NCBI GenBank assembly: GCA_035236585.1
Contig: CP141132.1
Coordinates: 40,861,880-40,925,879 of the forward strand
Direction: 5' to 3'
From: Warburgia ugandensis
Lineage: Eukaryota > Streptophyta > Magnoliopsida > Canellales > Canellaceae
DNA length: 64,000 bases
The notes under the pieces were generated by a model. The model was not told the origin of the DNA and made no database searches. It worked only from the letters and a program-made list of their open reading frames with translations. Shown in pieces: positions 35,623-48,430 of the stretch. The stretch's first letter is position 1. Each line of letters begins with the position of its first letter. The position numbers were made by a program, and so were the translations under genes.

Positions 35623-37018
35623 TCCTCCAACCCCTCTTTCCATCAACTTGTTTCTCCCCTCCAAAATCCTCTTCCTTGCATTTTGGTGACTAGGGTTTTT
35701 AGTTGCGTTTAAGGTCTACAATCAGGCATCATCGTGGGCTTCCAGGTATGATCCTCCTCTCCTCTCCTTCCCTCTCTTCTTCCCCTCCATTTCCTCTTCG
35801 TTTTCTGCTAGATCTAGTCTCATCGGGCGACAAATCACCGGTGAAACTAGTACCGGTGGATCTACTTCAAATCCACCGCTTGGGCAGCCCGGATACAAGA
35901 TCTGAGCAGCCCAATGTGTTCGTGGGACCCCAAAACCCCAGAAAGCCCAGGCTAGTCTAGGCATCGTGGCATCCTAAGTGTTGATTAGGGACCAGGATGG
36001 TTGGACAGTCCATATCGGATTGCCCCGTGCACGCGTCGAAGACGCACGTGCACGACACACATCCAGGACGCATGCCTTGGGCATGCTTTGGGCATGCACA
36101 GTGTGCGGTGCAGTCGCGGTTCGACCGGGATGCGCATACGTCCTAGGAACCGTGATGCGCGTGCCCTGTGTTATCAGATCTGGATCATCCATCTGACCTA
36201 CAACAATAAATTTGTAATTAAGAAGGCTACACAACTCCGATCGATGATCCAATAGAACCATTGCATTCATATTTATGACACAGATCTACTTTAACAATAA
36301 AATTTAGGATCATAAGACAGTTCAAGGGGACTATAGCCTGAAAACCATACAAATTTCATGGATCCACAAGATCAACAATGATTGGATCTCATTAATTGAT
36401 CTATTAAATACCTTAGGACAAGCCCAAGATCAACCCAAAAATCACATAAATCGACTGTTATGGACCCACAAATCATATAGATCTAGCCGCTGATTCGTGA
36501 ATCTAGAAATAATACTTGGATTTTATCCAAATAACATCTAGGACCTCATCAAGGTACTCTAGGACTCGAATTGAAGAGGGACACAAGTTAAGTGATGACG
36601 GTCGAGGTAAGTAGTCTAATACTACTAAGTTTTCAAATGCATTTCCAAGATCTAATTGATTTATTTATTCCTGACAACTGTGTATAGTATGCTTTTTGAG
36701 ATATGATGTTCGCATAATGAGTATGTAGATTTTCCTTATGATCTTGAATGCAATTGCTTGCATATTTGGTAAATAGTCTTTATATAAGCACTGCATATAT
36801 GTTTTGGAACTGGTTGCATAAATTACACAATATGATTGAGATTCGAAATATATCCATATTAATATGCATTGCTCGCATGTTTTGAAACCCATTGCATAGA
36901 TTGCATGATTTATAATGATTAAGATTGGGGTTTCATGTATCTATATTTTTGGGCTATTGAGCCTGGTGGGCACTATGCTGATAGGTTGTTTATCTAGGGG
37001 TTGGCCTCCCGGTCTCTA

Positions 37019-37031
37019 CCACAAAAAGTGG
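37019..37031 (+). other. Conserved CCAC/GTGG hairpin in 5' LTR of E
   Basis: CCACAAAAAGTGG followed by ATGTTATCAC; the second LTR copy (43178-43190) is followed by ATGGTATCAC. About 170 bp downstream is GTGAGCATAGTTGACC. Confidence 0.6.
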
Positions 37032-38039
37032 ATGTTATCACTACCAAAATGATATTTTCCCTTCCTCGACTGCTGTGATAAACAGGCACGACCACTGAAG
37101 GTGTTCATGGCACCCTTTTTGAGGACAACCATAGTCATTGTGCAGGCTATCGTGGGTTGGTCTCCAAATACCAAAGCCACACGATTCCAGCTGTGTGCTA
37201 ATTGTGAGCATAGTTGACCCTATGATTTCAGTTTTATCGACATGCATATAGCATTGAGATGGCCGTATATGAGTACTCGTGACCAGTTGGCGTGATGTGT
37301 TTGCCGAGAGAATCATGTGCATGATATCCATAGTGATGCTATCATCTGCTTTGACCGATTGCTATTTTAAGAATTTCATGAATATGATTAGTTTATGATT
37401 CATTATGTGATTACTACTCTATGATTTTCATGATAGTTATATCGTTGATTTCTAGATTTTTATAAAAGCTTCCATAATTGAAAATGAGCAAACAAGCTTC
37501 TGATTTATGCATACAAATGCATGTTTACACAAAAAGAAAATTGCACAATGTTTTACATGGAAACCCTCTTTTGAAACCATGCATGTGGCATGTCGTGTTT
37601 TCAAAATAGTGGTATTAGATCACCTACTGAGTATGAGGAATACTCACCCAAATATATTATTTTTACAGATTAGCTCCACACAAGATTAAAAGAACTATTA
37701 GAGAATGTTAGTGCTACAATCAAGTGAATGAAGAGAAGACAAGTATAAATGTAAGTATATGATCTACCCTTTGGACATGTATCTGTAATTACTATAGTTA
37801 GATTATGAGCTGTGACTGGATAGACCTGGGAAGGCATTTATGATTACCAAAATTTTCAAAACTACTTTGTTCGTCTTAAAAGAAAATGACACTCGGGGTT
37901 TTCAAAATGAATTTAAAATAAAAGATTTTTTTGCTACATTGCATTGTTTTTATAAAATTGTTTTCAAATAGGGATCGATCTCGCATTAGGAATTAGTTTT
38001 GCTCTTAAAAGTGCATGTGAAAACCCAGGTCATCATAAT

Positions 38040-38051
38040 TGGTATTAGAGC
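38040..38051 (+). other. iMet-type primer-binding site of element E
   Basis: TGGTATTAGAGC four bases after the 5' LTR; nearly identical to the iMet site in B. Confidence 0.85.
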
Positions 38052-38962
38052 TCAATTTTATCCTTTCACAGCCAGTCCTGCATGTCCAAAAGTCATATAC
38101 GATTGAATACTTATGACAAAGTAGTCTAAAAACGAGTACTAGAGAAAAAGGTAGTATAAATATGAGTCATAGAGATGACTAGAATAAGGAATAGTATCAA
38201 AATCACAAAGAAATACACCATAAATAAATAGATGAAAGGGAGTTTGATTTAACAAATACTTAGGCATTGGATGGTGCAAACCCTATCAAAATTCTAGTTT
38301 AAACATACTTAGGGGATAAGGATTGTTGTGTAGTAGTGCAAACAAGGAAACTAGCATATGAGAATAAGATTATGATGAGAATGAGGAATGAGAATACAAG
38401 ATGATACTAGTGGAATCTTTAAGAGATAACTCTGACTTGTACTAGATCAAACGAAGTGAGAATTCTAAAGAACTTAGCTCAATTTGAGATGACTTAATTG
38501 GGCCTTTATGGTTATCTTACAATAATAGAGAAGATCAGAAGCTGAGTACGATAATGGATATCTTATCAAGAGGAATGCAATGTGAATATGATAGGGAATG
38601 TAAAAGACTAAATTTAAGAAGAATGACAAAGAATTTGGGTTCTTGGAAAATTTTGATGCTAATCTGATGAGGGCTACAGATCTGTGATAATAGACTGATC
38701 ATGACTTGTCTTATAGTATGAACAAAATGTCAATGTAATTGTCGAGACACTGCATGGTTTTATTGAGAATATAGACAATTAAGGATTTTGATGATATTAG
38801 AAGAGTTTAACTGTTCCTAGAAGTATTCAATTTATCATATATGTTGATCAAAAGTATGGATGTAGTATCAATTATATGAAACCAATCAAATGGAGACATT
38901 GATCTAAGTAGACAAAAGGAGGATGCTGACTAAGGAATAATAATAATAGGGATAATCATAAT

Positions 38963-38966
<4 letters not shown>

Positions 38967-39005
<39 letters not shown>
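38967..39005 (+). repeat. (AG)n microsatellite, about 19 units
   Basis: Uninterrupted AG dinucleotides in the internal region of E, preceded by AATAATAAT. Confidence 0.95.
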
Positions 39006-39007
<2 letters not shown>

Positions 39008-41508
39008 TAACTACAAGTATTTGATGGATGTTGAATACTCAAAATAATAAGATCATGACTTTATTGAGGATAGAAAAGAGAAGTATAGAATCAAAGATCT
39101 TTCATCTTGAGTTGTATTGCCAAATTGAAAGATGAATTAATCAAATTTGAAGGAATAATAGTAATCGAGTTGGTGATTTTGTTATGGAAGAATATAATAC
39201 AGCTAAAGTAGTAGGAAATGCAAACTTTGAGTCGAGTGTCAAAAATAAGGATAGTGTATTGCAAGAATATTCAAAGAAGGATTGTGATCAACTAGGAATT
39301 TAATTCTAAAATTTGTATCAATTGTTGAAATTAGAATTTTATCAGATCCATTAGTTTATGAGGAAACACAGTGATAAGGAGAAGTTGATAATACCACCCT
39401 ACATTGCCATTATATGATTGAATAAAGTTATAGTGAGAAGGAAAAAGCAAGGATAGTGACTTGTCCAATCGATCTTCATCAACGAGAGTATCATCCGGGA
39501 TGAACTTGAGGCCCTAATAGTATAAAGACAAATTAGAAGATAGTATAAAGACAAATTGGAAGAACAAATAGAATTAAGTGTCATTATCTTTAGAATGATG
39601 TTGATTGAACTAAGGTATTCAAATCATATCTAATTAACCATGACAGCATCTAGTAGATAGTAGCCTAAGTTATGAGGAATGTTATGGGTACTTAGACATG
39701 AGTTTTTTCCCTAAAGGAAGTCAATTGATTATACTAAGTCATTTGAGGATCTAAAAGTACAATAGATTTAGTAACAACTAAGACAGAGGTGAAATGAGAA
39801 ATGATCTAAGACAATGACTACAATTGCTGATATTTCCAGACCTTAATAGATGCTATGCTAGGCTATAGAGGTCACTTTGGGTCTGGAATATATGCTATTG
39901 ATTGAATTGGAAAGAAAGGCAGGTAAGCACTGATTGCTTGTAACCTGTAAATCTGGCAAAGGGATATATAGATAATTGAATAGATTCTTTTTCTATGTCT
40001 AAGAAGATGCTCTATACTTACCTGTGTGCTCCTTAAAAATTGTCGCTTTGAAAGTTTCAGTACAAATTAGCTATTGAATGATTATTCTTGTTGTAGGATA
40101 AGTATGAGGTGGTACTTGGAAGATAAATTTTGAGGAATTGAGAGAATCGCTGCTTATGATGATACCTCTTAACAATTAAGACTTATTGGTTAATAATAAA
40201 GCCTTGATAAATGATTGAACAATATATCGATATAGGAAATGGAAGAATAAGAGTTAAGATAGTTGGCACGCTATAGAGTAACATCTGATGTTTAATTGCC
40301 TTTAAACAAAAAGGGTATTTGTTATATATACGCATCAAGTATGGTGACCAACTATAGAAACTAAATAGAAGTAATTTTCAGGGTTAACTTTACTAGATTA
40401 AGATGACAATTATATGTATAGAACTTTTGGTCGGAGAGATCGTGAAGAAAATCATCAAGCAAGGAAAATAAGGAGGATAATGGCAATGGATTCAACCATG
40501 AGCATAGTAAGTAGACTCTGTTAGGGATAAGAGACCTTTGACATGAGTATGAATATTACTGTAAATCTTAATGACAATTTTATGCGAATTAACCCTCTAA
40601 AACGAGAACATTCGATCTAGATGATAGATTCATCATAAACATTTGACACGATTTTGAATAAATTCCTCATGAAGAAAAATCTCTGATGGAAATCAATAAT
40701 AGTTAGGAGATCATATTTGCAGTATGTACTAGTATCATTGAGGGAAGATGTACTTGATTTGTTTTCATAGTTCTATTATGAATGTAAACATTGGTTAAGG
40801 AATCAAGTCACATATGAAAAGTAGAAGACAGTTGGAACTTGAAGTTTGGAGACTAGTATTGAAACACCTTTCCAACTAAAATATTTGGTATGGAGAAAGC
40901 TTTTATTATTGATATAATGGGATGAGGAGTGATACTGTATCAATTATAGAAGTTTCATGAAGAAAATATGAAGCAAAGTGAGACATAATAGAAAGAGTGT
41001 AACCTTTTGGGACTATTACCAGCAAGGTACAGTCAACCTTATGGAGGAGACTTTAATAATTAAAAGATCACTAGATAAAGGACAAGAGGAAAAGGAGATT
41101 GTCCAATACTATTCAAGTAGTTATATACAATTATAAACCAGTATTGATAAATTAGTAAGAAAGGGACTAAGTATCAGATTATCTGCAGAAGCGGCTCTTA
41201 AGTACTTAAAGCAGGCAGAAAAGATATACTGAATTTCAGATGCATTTAAGGCCTTTGTGGAAGGAATTATGAGGATGATAAATTGAGGATATGCCTGGAA
41301 TTGGTTGCAAGATAACATGGAAAGGATTTTAAGGACAAACTCCTCTTGTTATTAACCCAATTGAGGTATTAGATGAGAGAATTATGGAATGAAGCAAGGA
41401 AATTTTCTTAGTCAGAGTTGTAAGGGAAAATACAGTCATGAAGCGATTGTTTAAGAGACAAAAAACTTGAAGGTAATAATTTGTGGAATTTCGGCGACAA
41501 AATTCTTT

Positions 41509-41522
41509 GAAGGGGGTAATGA
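41509..41522 (+). other. Polypurine tract of element E
   Basis: GAAGGGGGTAATGA directly before the TGTAATGACTC start of the 3' LTR. Confidence 0.85.
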
Positions 41523-44193
41523 TGTAATGACTCAAAAATTTTGAGCTCTTTTGTATCACTTTACCAACTATATGTAAATAACTACATTAAATGTTCTATT
41601 TTAATTAAAATATATAATGAAAGAATCTACGAGAAATACCTGTATAATTATATTCTACGTTCGAAATGGAATCCAACGCCTCAAAGAACACTGAAAACGA
41701 AGTTCGTTTGACCAAGTTATAGATGTTCAAAATTGAGGGCATTTTTGTAATTTAAAAGTAAAAAAGGAAAATAGTACAAAAATGTAGGGGGTCGTTTTGA
41801 TAACGACAACCCCCTCCATCGTCTTCCTCCACCAGCCAACACGCCTACACCGCCTTCTCTAGCTAGCATTTGTGGCACCGGGAAAAATGGCGGCACCGCC
41901 ATGGGACGGCACCACCTCACTCTCCTATAAATCTCCTCCAACCCCTCTTTCCATAACCATGCTTCTCCCCTCCAAATCCCTCTTCCCTGCATTCTGGTGA
42001 CTAGGGTTTTCAACTGCGTTTAAGGCCTACAATTGGGCATCATCGTGGGCTTCTAGGTACAATCCTCCTCTCCTTCCCTCTCTTCTTCCCCTCCATTTCC
42101 CCTTCGTTTCTGGCCGGATCTAGTCTCACCGCGCCACAAATCATTGGTCAAACCAATACCGATGGATCTGCTTCAGATCCACTGCTTGGCCAGCCTGGAT
42201 GCGAGATTTGAGCCTCTCAATGTGTTCATCAGACCTAAAAAACCCAGAATCCAAGGCCAGTCCGGGCATCGTGGCATCCTGGGCGTTGATTGAGGACCAT
42301 GATGGTTGGATGGTCCAGATCATATCACCCCATCCAGGTCGCCCTGTGCATGCTCCGAAGATGCACGCACATGATGCACGTCCAGGACGCATTCCTTGGG
42401 GTGTCCTTCAGGCATGTGTGAGTGTGCGGTGCAGTCACGGTTCGATCGAGAAGCACATGCGTCCTGGGAACCGTGACATGTGTGCCCTGCGTTGTCAGAT
42501 CTGGATCGTCCATCTAACCTACACCACTAAATTTGTAATTAAGAAGGCTACACAACTCTGATCGACGATCCGAAAGAACTATTGCGTTTGTATTTACGTC
42601 ATGGATGTACTTATATAATAAAATTTAGGATCATAAGACTATTCAAGGTTACTATAGCCTGAAAACCATAGAGATTTCATGGATCTATAAGATTAACTAT
42701 GATCAAATCGCACTAATTGATCTATTAGATACCTTAGGACATCATTAGCCCAAGATCAACCCAAAAATCACATAAATTGACCGCTATGGACCCACAAATG
42801 GTATAGATCTAGTTGCTAATCCGTGAATCTAGAAATAATACTTGGATTTTGTCCAAATAACATCCAGGACCTCACCAAGGTACTCTAGGACTCGAATTGA
42901 ATGCAATTACTTGCATATTTGGTAAATAGTCTTTATATAAGCACTGCATATATGTTTTGGAATTGGTTGCATAAATTGCACGATTTGTAATGATTGAGGT
43001 TCGGAATATATACATATTTATATGCATTGCTTGCATGTTTTGAAACTCATTGCATAAATTGCATGATTTACAATGATTGAGATCGGGGTTTCATGTATCT
43101 ATATTTTTGGGCTATTGGGCCTGGTGGGCACTATGTTGAGAGGTTGTTTATGTATGGCATTGGCCTCCCAGCCTCTACCACAAAAAGTGGATGGTATCAC
43201 TGCCAAAATGGCATTGTCCCTTTCTCGACTGCTGTAGTAAACAAGGACTACCACTGGAGGTGTTCACAGCACCCTTTTCGAGGACAGCTATAGTCACCAT
43301 GGAGGCTATGGTGGGTTGGCCTCCAGATACCAGAGCCACACGATTCTAGCTGTGTGCTGATCATGAGCATAGTTGACCCTATGATTTCAGTTTTATTGAT
43401 ATGCATATAGCATTGAGATGGCCGTATACGAGTACTCGTGACCAGTTGGGATGATGTGTTCATTAAGAGAATCATGTGCATGATATCCATAGTGATGCTA
43501 TCATCTACTTTGACCAATTACTATTTTAAGAATTTCATGATTATGATTAGTTTATGATTCATTATGTGATTACTACTCTATGATTTTCGTGATAGTTATA
43601 TCATTGATTTCTGGATTTTGATGAAAGCTTCCATAATTGAAAATGTGCACACAAGCTTATGATTTATGCATACAAATGCATGTTTACACGAAAAGGAAAT
43701 TGCACAATGTTTTACATGGAAAGCCTCTTTTGAAACCATGCATGTGGCATGCCATGTTTTCAAAATAGTGGTATCAGATCATCTACTGAGTATGAGGAAT
43801 ACTCACCCAAATATATTATTTTTATAGATTAGCTCCACACAGGATTAAAGGAACCATTAGAGAATGTCAGTGATACGATCAAGTGAATGAAGAGAAGACA
43901 AGTATAAATGTAAGTATATGATCTACCCTTTGGACATGTATCTGTAATTACTATAGTTAGATTATGAGCTGTGACTGGATAGACCTGGGAAGGCATTTAT
44001 GATTACCAAAATTTTCAAAACTACTTTGTTTGTCTTGAAAGAAAATGACACTCGGGGTTTTCAAAATGAATTTAAAATAAAAGATTTTTTTGCTGCATTG
44101 CATTGTTTTATAAAATTGTTTTCAAATAGGGATCGATCCCGCATTAGGAATTAGTTTTGCACTTAAAAGTGCATGTGAAAACCCAGGTCATCA
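41523..44193 (+). repeat. 3' LTR of element E (2.67 kb)
   Basis: TGTAATGACTCAAAAATTTT to ...CCCAGGTCATCA. Collinear with the 5' LTR. In the GC-rich segment (42320-42480) the two copies differ more than elsewhere, mostly at CpG sites, as expected from methylation and deamination. Confidence 0.9.
41936..41943 (+). promoter_or_regulatory. TATA box in 3' LTR of E
   Basis: TATAAATC in CACTCTCCTATAAATCTCC, about 414 bp into the LTR. Confidence 0.6.
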
Positions 44194-45036
44194 TAGCTAG
44201 GCACTTCTATTTGTTTTAGAACAGCATTTCACCTATAGACTGATGGTTAGTTGTAAAGGACTATTCAGATGCTAGAAGATATGTTGAGAGCTTGCACTAG
44301 ATTGGAAGGGTTATTGAGATAAACATCTTCCTTTAGTATAGTTAACCTACAACAATAGCTACCACTCTAGCATTGGCATTGTACTGTATGAGGTACTTTA
44401 TGGTAGACTGTGCTGCACACTGACATGTTAGAGCAAGGTTGGTAAGAGACAGTTGTCAAGTACATACTTATAGAGTAGTGCAGAAAAAGGTGAGACTCAT
44501 CTAGAAGCACTTGGTGGCTACACATACCAGGAAGAAGATCTATGTCGACTAAGGAGGAGAGACCTTGACTTCCAAGTGAGAGAACATGTCTTTTTGAAGT
44601 TGTCCTTGACCAAAGGGATCATGAGATTTAGAGTGAAGGCAAGTTAAGCCTAAGGTTTGTAGATCTATTTGATCTAAAAAGGTTAGGAAAAGTTGCTTAT
44701 AGGCTAGCACTACCACTTTCATTATGCAAGATGCACAACATATTTTATGTATCCATTTTTAGAAAATATGTGCCAGACCTTATGGGATCATATTCTAGCC
44801 GACTTGAGGCCAAATCACACGTTTCAAGAATGGTTAATACTAATTCTAGATAAGAAAGAGAAGACACTATGAACCAAGATGATCTATCTAGTCAATGTTC
44901 TATGGCAGCATCACACATTCGATGAGGCCACATGGGAGGTCAAGGATGACATGATATAGTGATTCCCAAAGTTGTTTTTATCCACTTGCAATACCTACAC
45001 AATTTTAAGGATGAAATTTTTGTAAGGGGAAGAGAA
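44194..45036 (+). mobile_element. Element F internal region, second part (integrase C-terminus, chromodomain-like tail, PPT)
   Basis: Resumes the integrase core after E (LEDMLRAC near 44270), then a C-terminal region (CKMHNIFYVSIFRKYVPD near 44725) and a degenerate chromodomain-like stretch (about 44840-44960). It ends with the AAGGATGAAATTTTTGTAAGGGG motif, of which 45023-45036 is the purine tract. Broken throughout. Confidence 0.82.
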
Positions 45037-48000
45037 TTTAATATTAGTAATTATGTAAATCTTTTCTAATATATATGAAACCTACAAAAAAAAGATGGAG
45101 ATTTTTTTCCCCCTTCTTTCTCTACTTGATTCCCTGTGGAGGTTGAGCTGAAAGATGACTCTACACATGGTCCTTTATTGTTGAAGATGGCAATGAAACA
45201 ATGTTGATAAAACCATGAGGAGTTGAAGGAAGAGTGTAGGTAAGGTGAAGTGAGGAAGATAAGAGCAAGAAGAATAGGGGAAAGAAGGTGTCGCAGGAGT
45301 GGAATTCCACACCGCCTTCCCAGTCAAAGAGAGCTACAATAGTAGTTAAGAAGACTGAGATTTGAATTGATTTCAGTAGGGGAAACACTTGAGAAATTTG
45401 TGGGAGTGTTTAAGTTAGAAGGCAAGTGTGTGAGAGAGAGAAGATAGGGGTGAAGAAGAAGAACTATTGTAGTGCAAATTACACACATTGTTGGGTGTTC
45501 ATCACACCTGCTAGAGTTGCATGGGTTGGAGTAGGAGGTGGTTCCAATCTAGCTGAGGAAAATTGAGAATCTTCCTAAGAGGTAGGGGAAATTTGGAATA
45601 GGTTAATGCCTACTTTGATCTTGCTTGAAGATATGTGATGTGAGGATCAAATTGGAGAAGTTTTGGAAACAAAACCTCACGCAATTTCTTCCAAACAACA
45701 AGGAGGACAAGGTTGGAATGGGATTTGATTTCTTGCAATTTTTTAGTAGGAAATTGACGTCCAATTCCTCTCATGTTAAGGTATCATAAATGCATTGTTA
45801 CTAGTGCAAAATAAGGGGATATTAGAAGACATTAAACTTCTGAATGACAATGACTAAGACCAATTGAAAAACATCTAAATACTTGTAAGGATAGTGTGTG
45901 TGAAATGCTTATAGTTGAAGGAAGTACACCCTATAGAAAACTGCAAGAAATCGCATGATTTTGCCTTGAATTGAATTGAAAAATCCAAATGTATCAAGAC
46001 CCAAATAACTATTGAATGATGACTAATAGCTACATTTACTCTAGTTTGGGCCATGATAACTCACACCATTCCCAACTTTATATTGTGAATTCAAATGCTT
46101 GGTAGAGCACGCATCCTGCTGGAAACTGCATGGATGCATGTGAAAGATAGGTATAAAAGACATCTTAAAACACCTTAGAAACCTATGAAAATTTTTAAGT
46201 GAACTTCTACACTTAGTATAAGAGAAAGGTGTACATGCAGAACAAGGAAAGAGTATGTATATCAAGTCAGGCTTGACACAAATACCTCATTGAAATTCTG
46301 CTACAAGTTCCTGTAGGACAGTAGGAACACTTGTAAGAACTTGGATTCCATATGATATTAGATGGCCTACCTTTGATTGCAAAGTGCAAGGACATATAAT
46401 CCTTTTCTTTAGTAGGGTAGGAACACCTAACCACCCTCACAAAAAACATGTATAAATATGTTAAATACAAGTACAGGGATTCCTAACTCTAACTGTCATT
46501 GTTGTACCAAAAGTGCTAATTTAAGAAACGAAGGCTAGTACAAGGCCATAAGTTACTAACAAAGCAAGCCATCTTGTTAGGCATTAAAATAGGACTTTAA
46601 CCTAGTAAAACCTAGTAGTGCCCTCCTTGTCCAATAGCATGGATAAAGTAAGCAAACTCAAACCTTAGATCAGCATGTATCCTACACTCTTGAGTCGTAC
46701 TCTTGCTTCTTAGACTATCTTAACTAATAGGTGTTAATTTATGTTTACTCATGGGTGTATAAGGAAAATCTATGTAGACAAGTGAGGTGTATGACTTCTT
46801 TCACTTAGCCCTAACTTGAAACTCTATGTAAGAAAAATGGATTGAACAAAAGAACTTGTTGACAACTTGTGAAACTATAGTTGAAACCATTGATTCATGA
46901 GGATCACTACAAAGTTTGATAGAAAACTCCATAAATCATTTTTTGAGAATTGTACCTACGCATTGTTGGTTTGGAATTTTTAAATATTTTTAAATGTGTT
47001 ATGAGACACTTGATTTAGAACATGATTAACTAATTGATTGAAAATTTAGGCAAGCACTCACAGAGTAGCTGTATAGGTTGAGTGGATGGGCTCTCCAAAG
47101 GCAAGCTCGCTTAGTGCATTTTTAAGTCCTGAGATCCAATGCTAGGAGTAGCTTGCCCCTACCCTCTGATGTTATGATTAAATACTAGCTCAAGTTGATC
47201 TTTCTAAAGAGTAGTTGACATGGGGACTGTTTTGGGTGTAGTCAATTAACTGCCCATGGAGATCTATGAACTCTACCATGTGGTATCTATGGGAATGTAT
47301 GACGATGGTAGTTGCTTGAGTGTAATGATAGAACATATGAGCATAGTAGTCTATGATATATTATGGTCAATGTTGATCATGCCAGGTTAGTTTTGAGACT
47401 TCGATGGTCCACATTATCTAGATAGTGTGAAATGACTCTCATGGTAGGATTAGTTGCCAACGTTCCCATGACAGGACTAAATTACCACCTAGTATGTCAT
47501 GTGCAGGTTCTCTTTTAGATCTGATCAGTATATTTGAAAAACCCTTACACCTTATCTTAACAAAACATGACATGTGGCACACTGTACTAACTTGGTTTTG
47601 TTGATTATTGGTTTACTCATGAACAAGGTATTCTAATGGCATTGATTTTGAATTCACAAGTATCATATCAGCATGTTAAACTTTAATTGCCTCATCCATG
47701 TAGAAATGTACTTAATTATGGAATTTTCTAGAAAATTAGAGTTAGTTGGGTAACTTTTGATTTTTTCCTATGGACTAAATTATTATCTCTCTTTTACTTA
47801 GTAACACTAGTATGCCTTAGTACATATACATACTTATACATATATGTATATACCACTAGCTGCCTTATATTTTGGGAAAACTAGTGGGTATTAGCCTTAT
47901 TCCATGGTGAGTGTTGCAGCTCACCCTCCTACAAAACATTCTAGGAGAGATGTTGATGAGTTAGAGAGTAAGGGAATTAACATATCACTTTTGAAAGTAG

Positions 48001-48430
48001 ATAAAAGCAACCATGAATATGTATGAAAAAGGCCGATAAGATCATGCTTCCTTATAGGATAAGAGTTCTCTATCCTTCTATGCTATTATGAGATTGACAT
48101 TGCTAGAGGGACCACTTCTGGGCATCCATGTCCGTCTTCCCCTCTTTGTCCTATCTCTTTCCCATCCCATCATACAAAAGGTAGGTCGTTAGAGTGAGTG
48201 GGCACCCTTACTTGAGGGGGATATGATGCTCTCTCCTTCAACTGATTGTTTACATTGGATCTCAAGTTCTCTATTACACTCCCTAATTGATAGTGGCAAC
48301 TAGTTTGAAGGTGGACATTTTTTAATATATACACATTATATGCTGTCTAACTCTTTTATAAAATAACAAAAAAATTTGCTATTTTCTAAAAGAATTTTCA
48401 AATATTGTTCAAACAAACTAGGATGTTACA
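45037..48430 (+). repeat. 3' LTR of element F (3.4 kb)
   Basis: Starts after the purine tract at about 45037 (the terminal bases are diverged) and ends GGATGTTACA. The last 1.26 kb match the partial 5' LTR. It has the CCATGTGGTATC module at 47276-47287 and GAGCATAGTAGTCTATGATAT at about 47340-47360. No convincing TATA box was found in the first kilobase. Confidence 0.78.

Larger units (their letters stand above)
35190..38035 (+). repeat. 5' LTR of element E (2.85 kb)
   Basis: Starts near AGAATGACTCCAAAATTTTGAG and ends ...CCCAGGTCATCA. Features in order: palindromic GGGGGTCATTTTGATAATGACACCCCC region near 35480, promoter (35615), GC-rich CpG segment (36005-36165), hairpin plus TGTTATCAC module (37019-37040), AATAAA at 37917-37922. 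It is about 175 bp longer than the 3' copy. Confidence 0.9.
38036..41522 (+). mobile_element. Internal region of element E (no coding domains recognised)
   Basis: Purine-rich, AT-rich, 3.5 kb. After the primer-binding site (38040-38051) and a leader, I find no Gag, protease, RT, RNase H or integrase signature in any frame. It holds an (AG)n tract (38967-39005) and ends with the chromovirus AATTTC...AAATTC motif and a purine tract. It is comparable in length and character to the internal region of B. Confidence 0.7.
35190..44193 (+). mobile_element. Element E: LTR retrotransposon inserted in the integrase of F
   Basis: About 9.0 kb in the same orientation as F: LTR (35190-38035), iMet-like PBS, 3.5 kb internal region without recognisable domains, purine tract, LTR (41523-44193). 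F integrase sequence resumes immediately after it. No clean target-site duplication is visible. The LTRs belong to the same family as D and are similar in sequence (roughly 97 percent in the last 240 bp by eye), so E is much younger than F. Like B, it appears non-autonomous. Confidence 0.88.
30485..48430 (+). mobile_element. Element F: chromovirus with gag and pol remnants, split by element E
   Basis: It consists of a partial 5' LTR (30485-31671), a first internal part with gag, protease, RT, RNase H and half the integrase (31672-35189), the inserted element E (35190-44193), a second internal part with the rest of integrase and a chromodomain-like tail (44194-45036), and a 3' LTR (45037-48430). 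The domain order is Ty3/gypsy and fits the Tekay/Del chromoviruses. It is a fossil with many breaks in every domain, clearly older than E. Confidence 0.88.

Noticed and set aside
42141-42561. Overlapping 60-120-residue open frames in GC-rich LTR sequence
   Set aside because: Open because of high GC within the E LTR; the matching place in the other E LTR has different frames, and no domain is recognisable.
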